Shown here: in pieces, positions 36,663 to 41,470 of the stretch
Numbering within the stretch: position 1 is the first letter of the stretch
How the letters are laid out: each line of letters opens with the position of its first letter
NCBI GenBank assembly: GCA_050943595.1
Contig: JBMNPM010000013.1
Span: 1 to 41,470, forward strand
Origin: JAXGXJ01 sp050943595
Lineage (GTDB): Bacteria > Actinomycetota > Thermoleophilia > RBG-16-64-13
DNA length: 41,470 bases
Direction: 5' to 3'
Notes under the pieces: generated by a model
The model's database searches: none
The model's input: only the letters and a program-made list of their open reading frames with translations
What the model was told of the DNA's origin: nothing
Position numbers and translations under genes: made by a program

Positions 36663-37769
36663 ATGGCCCATAGAATAAAGAAGAGTGGGGCGGTGACGCG
36701 CAGTCTGTGGGTTGCCGCCTTGCTTGTCACCCTGGGTGCAGGATTGTTGTGGGCAGCGGCATGCGATTCCGAGGCGGACGACGGTGGCACCGTGTCTTCT
36801 GGACCCACCGCCACTGAGGGGACGACCTCAACGTCTTCGCCGGGACCCAAGTTGGAGAAGCTTACTCTGGTCGCACCGCCCGGCCCCATGGCCATCCCCA
36901 TGGCCTACATGGCCGTGAACGACTCGTTGGCGAGTGTGGCTGAGAACACACAGGTGGTCATCTGGCAGAATGCCGATCAGCTGCGGGCTATGGTGGCGGG
37001 GGAGCAGGGTGATTTTGTCACTATGCCCTCCAACAACTCTGCCATCTTCTACAACAAGGGATTGGTACTCAAGGCACTCGATATCTCAGTTTGGAATATT
37101 ACCTATCTGGTCACCAACGACCCCAAAGCAGCCTCGTTCGCCGACATCAAGGGCCGGTCCCTGGTCGTATCGCTGAAGGGCAGTGTGCCGGATGTGATGT
37201 TCCAGTACCTGGTTAAGAAAGAGGGTCTCGATCCGGCCAAGGATTTCCAATTACGCTACGTTCCTGATCCAACTCAGGCCGCGCAGCTGTTGCTATCCGG
37301 CCAGGCGGACAACGCCATACTCAGTGAGGCTCTGGCTACTTCGGTAATCCTGCAGAGCAAGGACTCTGGAAAGCCGTTCCGCAGGGCTCTTGCGTTCGAC
37401 AAAGCCTGGGCTGCGGCCATAGGAGGTGCGGGTTCCGCGGCTTCTACACCCATCGCCGGTACGGTAGCAACGGCCGCCGTGCTGGATAAGCCGGAAGTCA
37501 TTGCCGTCTTTGAGGAGCAATATCAGAAGGCGGTCGAATGGATGTTAGCCAATCCCGACGAAGCCGGGAAACTGGTGGAGACGGAGCTTCCCCAGTTGGG
37601 TTTGAAGGCTGCTCCCATGACGGCTTCGCTCAAGAACATCAGATGGGAGTTCACTCCCGCTCTGGAGGCGCGGACCGACCTGGAGGCTTTCTACCGGGCC
37701 CTGTCGGAGCTTTCCCCGGAGGTCATCGGAGGCAGACTCCCCGATAATGGCTTCTACTACGCCCCGTAA
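36663..37769 (+). CDS. ABC transporter substrate-binding lipoprotein, NMT1/THI5-like
   Basis: This is a 368-residue exported binding protein. The N-terminus has a lipoprotein signal peptide with a cleavage box ending AAAC (Cys34), then a Thr/Ser-rich linker (~40-60). The body follows the NMT1/THI5/SsuA type II periplasmic fold: LVAPPGPMAIPMAYMAVN, GDFVTMPSNNSAIFYNKG, DIKGRSLVVSLKGSVPD, and LLSGQADNAILSEALA. These proteins bind small organic compounds such as sulfonates, thiamine precursors or riboflavin; the ligand here is unknown. The downstream permease overlaps its end by 23 bases, so the three transporter genes form an operon. Placement after a hydrogenase-type regulator suggests a ligand linked to anaerobic metabolism. 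Confidence 0.9.
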   Translation: MAHRIKKSGAVTRSLWVAALLVTLGAGLLWAAACDSEADDGGTVSSGPTATEGTTSTSSPGPKLEKLTLVAPPGPMAIPMAYMAVNDSLASVAENTQVVIWQNADQLRAMVAGEQGDFVTMPSNNSAIFYNKGLVLKALDISVWNITYLVTNDPKAASFADIKGRSLVVSLKGSVPDVMFQYLVKKEGLDPAKDFQLRYVPDPTQAAQLLLSGQADNAILSEALATSVILQSKDSGKPFRRALAFDKAWAAAIGGAGSAASTPIAGTVATAAVLDKPEVIAVFEEQYQKAVEWMLANPDEAGKLVETELPQLGLKAAPMTASLKNIRWEFTPALEARTDLEAFYRALSELSPEVIGGRLPDNGFYYAP

Positions 37770-38574
37770 GGAGCGGGGAGAGGGGACACGGGCGCCGGCT
37801 ACGGGCGGTCGGCCGTCCAAGCGCAGCCGGGTCCTGTTTGGGGTCCTGGGTGTGGTAGCTATGGTTGTGGTTTGGCAGGTGCTGGCCTTCGTGGTCAGCC
37901 CCGCCATCCTCGCCTCCCCAGCAGATACGGCGGTGGCTTTGGCCAACATGGCCTGGGACGGCCGGCTGTGGCTGCAATTGCTTATCACCCTCAAGCGGTT
38001 GGTCATCGGCCTGGCCATCGGTGCAGCCTTCGGTTTCATCATCGGCGTGCTGTCGGGTCTGGAGCCGCGACTACGTTCCTTCTTGGAGCCCGTGCGGTGG
38101 GTGGGGATGACCATCCCCGCCGTCATCGTGGCCGTCTTGGCCATGCTCTGGTTTGGCCTGGGGGATATGGCCGTGACCTTCGTGGTAGCTGTGATCGTGA
38201 TCCCGGTGGTGTTTGTCAACACGGTGGCCGGCGTCATAGCCGTCGATAACCGGCTGGTCGAGATGGGGCGGGTCTACCACTTTTCGTGGCGGTTGATGCT
38301 GACCCAGGTCTATCTTCCCGGGATCGCTTCTCCGGTCATGGCTGGGCTCACTCTGGCCGCAGGCATCGCTGTGCGGGCTGTGGTCTTGGCGGAGGTCCTG
38401 GGGGCCATGGATGGGATCGGTTACGCCTTCTCACGCGCTATGAGCTATCTGGAGATACCCGAACTGTTCGCCTGGGTGATCGTGCTCCTTGCTCTCATGG
38501 CTGTGCTGGAGTTCGGTATCCTGCGCCCGCTCAAAAACCGCACCATGCGTTGGCGCAAGGGGGGAGGGGAGTGA
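37747..38574 (+). CDS. ABC transporter permease, SsuC/TauC type
   Basis: This is a 275-residue inner-membrane permease with six hydrophobic helices. The first is at VLFGVLGVVAMVVVWQVLAF and the last at WVIVLLALMAVLEFGIL. The cytoplasmic coupling (EAA-like) loop is visible as MGRVYHFSWRLMLTQVYLPG, with the conserved Gly and Leu-Pro. The ~28-residue basic N-terminus (TTPRKERGEGTRAP) is longer than usual, so an internal start is possible. The gene overlaps the binding-protein gene upstream (23 bases) and the ATPase downstream (4 bases, GTGA). Confidence 0.92.
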   Translation: MASTTPRKERGEGTRAPATGGRPSKRSRVLFGVLGVVAMVVVWQVLAFVVSPAILASPADTAVALANMAWDGRLWLQLLITLKRLVIGLAIGAAFGFIIGVLSGLEPRLRSFLEPVRWVGMTIPAVIVAVLAMLWFGLGDMAVTFVVAVIVIPVVFVNTVAGVIAVDNRLVEMGRVYHFSWRLMLTQVYLPGIASPVMAGLTLAAGIAVRAVVLAEVLGAMDGIGYAFSRAMSYLEIPELFAWVIVLLALMAVLEFGILRPLKNRTMRWRKGGGE

Positions 38575-39242
38575 TCGTCTTCGAGCGCGTGAGCAAGCGG
38601 TTCGGCGGCTTATCGGTACTGGAGGGCCTTGACCTGAGTGTTCGCGACGGTGAGATCGTGGGCATCGTGGGGCCGTCTGGATCTGGGAAGACCACCATCC
38701 TCAAACTGGTCGCCGATATGGTATCTCCCGATGAGGGACGCGTGAGGGTGGCCGCCGGTGCTCTGGTCTCCTTGGCCTATGTCTTCCAAGAACCGCGTCT
38801 GTTGCCTTGGCGCACCGCTCTCGACAACGTGGCCGTGGCTCTGCGGGCGCGTGGGGCGACTCGAGTTGCGGCTCGGGAAGTAGCCACTCATTGGCTCGAG
38901 CGCGTGGGGCTGAAAGGCTTCGAGCAGTACCATCCAGCGGAGCTGAGCGGGGGGATGGCCCAGCGGGTAGCGATTGCCCGGGCGTTCGCTATCGACCCGC
39001 GCATCCTTCTTCTCGACGAGCCCTTCAGCAACATGGACGCATCCCTGAAGGCATCACTCATATCTATCCTGCAGGAGATGATTACGGAGCAGGCCATCAC
39101 CGTGCTCTTGGTCACGCACGACTTGACCGAGGCTCTGCAGCTGGCCGATCGCATTGTCGAACTGACACAAGACCGCCGCCTACGCGAACTCGACCTCACC
39201 GATCGCCGGGCGGTGGCCGCCGAGTGGCTAGGAAGCTGCTGA
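38571..39242 (+). CDS. ABC transporter ATP-binding protein, SsuB/TauB type
   Basis: This is 223 residues from a GTG overlapping the permease stop. Complete ATPase motifs: Walker A GPSGSGKTT, Q-loop VFQEPRLLPW, signature LSGGMAQRVAIARA, Walker B ILLLDEPFSNMDA and H-loop VTHDLTEA. The LLPWRTALDNV segment after the Q-loop is typical of nitrate/sulfonate/taurine family ATPases. It energises the upstream permease. A GGGGAGGGGA ribosome site is immediately before the start. It is shorter than many relatives (240-260), ending soon after the H-loop region. Confidence 0.94.
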   Translation: MIVFERVSKRFGGLSVLEGLDLSVRDGEIVGIVGPSGSGKTTILKLVADMVSPDEGRVRVAAGALVSLAYVFQEPRLLPWRTALDNVAVALRARGATRVAAREVATHWLERVGLKGFEQYHPAELSGGMAQRVAIARAFAIDPRILLLDEPFSNMDASLKASLISILQEMITEQAITVLLVTHDLTEALQLADRIVELTQDRRLRELDLTDRRAVAAEWLGSC

Positions 39243-39400
39243 AAACGAAGGGCCGACCGCCGTCCAGCGTCTGACGGGAGCGTCCGACGCCGGCAGAGCG
39301 CCTGGCGCCGGCCGACGGGGGGCATGCCTGCGGATGATGCGCACTGCCAGGCTGCATGCCGTGGGGGACCCACAGTCTCGCCAAGATTCAACCTCAGTTG

Positions 39401-39454
39401 TAGAGACCGGTCATCCCGGTAGCTCTACCATCGCCTGGTCATCACATCACCAGG
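39401..39454 (+). promoter_or_regulatory. Two successive hairpins in the leader of the DNA glycosylase gene
   Basis: TAGAGACCGG (39401-39410) pairs with CCGGT-AG-CTCTA (39416-39427) across a 5-base loop with a 2-base bulge. CCTGGT (39434-39439) pairs with ACCAGG (39449-39454). The second arm ends where the GGGCAGGGAGG ribosome site begins, so folding could affect initiation at 39469. No known riboswitch class is recognised. Confidence 0.4.
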
Positions 39455-39468
39455 GCAGGGAGGCCACC

Positions 39469-39930
39469 ATGTTCGAGAAGCAGGCTTGGATGCAGAGGGC
39501 CGGAGAGTTCCCCCAGACTGACACGGAGTACTTCAACCTTCTGTCTCGGGCGGTGTTCTCGGCGGGACTCGGTCCGAAGGTGGTAGAGTCGCGATGGGGC
39601 GACATAACAACGGCCTTTCACGGCTTTGAACCCGGCGAGGTCTGTCTGATGCAAGAAGCGGACGTCACCCGTCTATTGGGTGATCCGGCCGTCATCCGAA
39701 ACCGGCGTAAGATCGAGGCGGTCATCAAGAACGCCGGGGTTTTCCAGGAGTGCATCAAAGAGCACGCATCCTTTCGAGCGTATCTGGATGCCTTGGGAGC
39801 AAACGTCGATCTAGATGCCGCCGCGGATGCCCTCAGTAGGACGTTCGCGTATCTGGGCCGGACTTCAGCACTCTTCTTCCTCTTTAGTGCCGGCTGGCGT
39901 CCGCGGGAGGTCCAAGAAAGACTAGAGTAG
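39469..39930 (+). CDS. DNA-3-methyladenine glycosylase I-like protein
   Basis: This is a 153-residue helical protein related to the Tag-type (HhH-GPD-like) glycosylases. The recognisable run is DTEYFNLLSRAVFSAGLGPKV, where the family has a Glu-Phe-x-x-L...QAGLSW pattern, then the DITTAFHGFEP segment, VIRNRRKIEAVIKNAGVF (the family's RNxxKIxAxxxNA), and SFRAYLDALG. Enzymes of the family remove alkylated adenine in base-excision repair. It is shorter than E. coli Tag (187), lacks the N-terminal CxW zinc motif, and has SAG where QAG is usual, so activity is uncertain. The ATG at 39469 is chosen for its GGGAGG site. Confidence 0.72.
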   Translation: MFEKQAWMQRAGEFPQTDTEYFNLLSRAVFSAGLGPKVVESRWGDITTAFHGFEPGEVCLMQEADVTRLLGDPAVIRNRRKIEAVIKNAGVFQECIKEHASFRAYLDALGANVDLDAAADALSRTFAYLGRTSALFFLFSAGWRPREVQERLE

Positions 39931-39959
39931 AGACAATAATAGAGATGAGACAGTAATTT

Positions 39960-40010
39960 CAGCAGTCTGCTGCAGGATCGTACTCGGGTATGCAGGATCG
40001 TACTCGGGTA
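39960..40010 (+). repeat. 13-bp palindrome and 20-bp perfect tandem duplication upstream of the thiolase
   Basis: CAGCAG-T-CTGCTG (39960-39972) is a perfect palindrome. It runs into TGCAGGATCGTACTCGGGTA at 39971-39990, repeated exactly at 39991-40010 and followed by TATATAT. The block sits about 180 bases before the thiolase start in an otherwise gene-free leader (39931-40187), so it may be promoter or operator DNA or a recent replication-slippage duplication. Confidence 0.8.
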
Positions 40011-40187
40011 TATATGTCATCGCGATGGTCCCGCCTGTGGGGGCCTTGCCTGGGTTTCGTTCACAAGTGGTCCTGCAGGAGTGGTATCTTCTCTCTTAAC
40101 AAGTTTCTAGGCTGGATCGTTTTCGGTCGTGCGGATGCCGGGGGGCCATCGAGGCGGCCGAACGTTCCCGAAGAAAGGAGATCCCCT

Positions 40188-41369
40188 TTGTCTCGTGACG
40201 TAGTAATCCTCAGCGCAGCCCGGACCCCAGTCGGTCGTTACTTGGGCACTCTGGCCAACATTCCTGCTCCGTCGCTGGGCGCCATCACTATCGCCGAAGC
40301 CGTCAAGAGGGCGGGGATCGCCGCCACCGACGTGCAGGAAGTCATTATGGGCAACGTACTGCAGGCCGGCTTAGGGCAGAACCCCGCCCGCAAGGCGGCC
40401 CTCGAGGGTGGCATTCCCCAAGACGTGCCCGCCTGGACCATCAACATCGTCTGTGGGTCGGGCATGAAGTCCGTGCACATGGCTGCGGCAATGATCCAGA
40501 GTGGCGCCGCCGATGTGATCGTGGCCGGCGGTATGGAGAATATGAGCGCGGCTCCCTATCTTGTGCCCAAGGGGCGCCAGGGATACCGCATGGGTGACGG
40601 CGTTCTCGTCGATGAGATGATCAAGGACGGCCTGTGGTGTGCCATGAACGACATCCACATGGGCATCACTGCGGAGAACGTGGCCGAGAAATACGGCATC
40701 ACCCGTGAGATGCAGGACCAGATCGGTTACGACAGCCAGCAGAAGGCTGCGGCGGCCATCGCAGCTGGTAAGTTCAAGGCTGAGATCGTTCCCGTGTCCA
40801 TACCGCAGCGTAAGGGCGATCCTATTCTCTTTGACACCGACGAACATGTGCGCGCCGAGACGACTCTCGAGTCTCTGGCCAAGTTGAGGCCGGCCTTCAA
40901 GAAGGACGGGACAGTAACGGCCGGTAATGCTTCCGGCATTAACGACTCGGCCGGTGCCTTCGTAGTCGCCTCTAAAGAGTGGGCCGACAGTAAGGGTCTC
41001 ACACCCCTAGCGACCGTGGTCGCGTGCGCGACGGCGGCTCTCGATCCCGCATACATGGGCATGGGCCCCTATTACGCCACGAAGAAGATCATGTCCATCT
41101 CTGGTATGACCGTCGATCAGATGGACGCCATCGAGGCCAACGAGGCCTTTGGGGCTCAGGCTGGCGCCGTGGCCCAGGAGCTGGGTCTCGACATGACTAA
41201 GGTCAATAAGTATGGCGGAGCTATCGCCCTCGGTCACCCCATCGGTGCGTCTGGAGCACGCATCCTGGCCACTCTCATCTCCGTACTCAAGCAGGAAGGT
41301 GGTACGTACGGTTTGGCTACCATGTGCATCGGTGGCGGCCAGGGTATCGCGACCATCCTCAAGGTCTGA
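40188..41369 (+). CDS. Acetyl-CoA acetyltransferase (thiolase)
   Basis: This 393-residue protein is a thiolase that condenses two acetyl-CoA to acetoacetyl-CoA or cleaves 3-ketoacyl-CoA. The acylated Cys is in NIVCGSGMKSV, the His in GGAIALGHPIGASGARI, and the base Cys in MCIGGGQG; the NEAFG motif is also intact. Length matches the family (about 392). The start is a TTG at 40188, because AAGAAAGGAG lies 7 bases upstream and the next residues (SRDVVILSAARTPVG) are the usual N-terminus. It may feed butyrate or ketone-type fermentation or aromatic-acid breakdown; no partner dehydrogenase or hydratase is in the window. It is transcribed alone as far as can be seen. Confidence 0.95.
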   Translation: MSRDVVILSAARTPVGRYLGTLANIPAPSLGAITIAEAVKRAGIAATDVQEVIMGNVLQAGLGQNPARKAALEGGIPQDVPAWTINIVCGSGMKSVHMAAAMIQSGAADVIVAGGMENMSAAPYLVPKGRQGYRMGDGVLVDEMIKDGLWCAMNDIHMGITAENVAEKYGITREMQDQIGYDSQQKAAAAIAAGKFKAEIVPVSIPQRKGDPILFDTDEHVRAETTLESLAKLRPAFKKDGTVTAGNASGINDSAGAFVVASKEWADSKGLTPLATVVACATAALDPAYMGMGPYYATKKIMSISGMTVDQMDAIEANEAFGAQAGAVAQELGLDMTKVNKYGGAIALGHPIGASGARILATLISVLKQEGGTYGLATMCIGGGQGIATILKV

Positions 41370-41434
41370 TCCATTATCGAGTGATGGCCGACCGGGCGTT
41401 CTGCCCCGGCGTATGGCCTGCATGACACGCGAGC

Positions 41435-41456
41435 GGCGGCGCCCCAGGGCGCCGCC
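41435..41456 (+). terminator. GC-only hairpin downstream of the thiolase
   Basis: GGCGGCGCCC (41435-41444) and GGGCGCCGCC (41447-41456) are perfect inverted repeats 66 bases after the thiolase stop. The 2-base spacer means the innermost pairs would open to form a loop. No T-tract follows, so it may be an atypical terminator or an operator for the next gene. Confidence 0.45.
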
Positions 41457-41470
41457 CCGCCCCCAATAGA

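Noticed and set aside
1..41470. tRNA, rRNA, CRISPR arrays, integrase or transposase genes
   Set aside because: I saw no T-loop motifs in a cloverleaf context, no regularly spaced repeats and no intact recombinase; the accessory character of the left part rests on gene content and debris only.

Overview
The window looks like a chromosomal segment from a high-GC, strictly anaerobic, fermentative bacterium. The anaerobic reading rests on a complete electron-bifurcating-type [FeFe]-hydrogenase operon under a Rex-family redox sensor. Together with an S-layer-homology protein, a PHP/DRTGG/HATPase regulatory set and GTG/TTG starts, it fits an anaerobic actinobacterium (Coriobacteriia-like) or a high-GC clostridial lineage. 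I cannot separate these without a search. I found no rRNA, tRNA or CRISPR array.

Left third (1-18.9 kb) is accessory DNA of defence-island type. It holds the end of a TPR protein; a higBA pair whose higB appears frameshifted, followed by an Mrr-type endonuclease; a membrane protein; an XRE-ImmA metallopeptidase overlapping a PIN-like gene; a large secreted SLH protein; and a DUF1828 gene. A broken DUF262 gene follows, then a tightly coupled pair made of a DUF1848 protein with a C-terminal CX3CX2C motif and a 1976-residue methyltransferase-RecQ helicase fusion. Next come an intact AbiEi-like antitoxin whose AbiEii partner is wrecked, and an XRE antitoxin fragment. Broken genes, mixed codon use and short duplications mark repeated turnover.

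Middle (19.0-23.9 kb) is the most unusual part. Two acetate-kinase-family genes and a FolE2-like gene are joined by 4-base overlaps and followed by a tyrosine phenol-lyase/tryptophanase-like lyase, all on the plus strand. The first kinase keeps most catalytic residues, while the second has lost essentially all of them. The FolE2 homologue lacks the Cys motif, and the lyase lacks an otherwise conserved PLP-contacting Arg. I infer an uncharacterised metabolic module built from four repurposed enzyme folds.

Right (36.1 down to 23.95 kb) is one long minus-strand operon: rex with a DRTGG-like extension, a HATPase/ferredoxin/degenerate H-cluster protein, DRTGG, PHP, HATPase, hydC, a [2Fe-2S] protein, hydB fused to a GltD-like module, hydA, a response regulator and a REC-histidine kinase. 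A strong hairpin separates its end from the convergent lyase gene. Beyond rex, on the plus strand, lie a small ACT-like regulator, an NMT1/THI5-type ABC transporter (binding protein, permease, ATPase), a 3-methyladenine glycosylase-like gene and an acetyl-CoA acetyltransferase. Together the right half describes redox-responsive hydrogen metabolism beside acyl-CoA chemistry.
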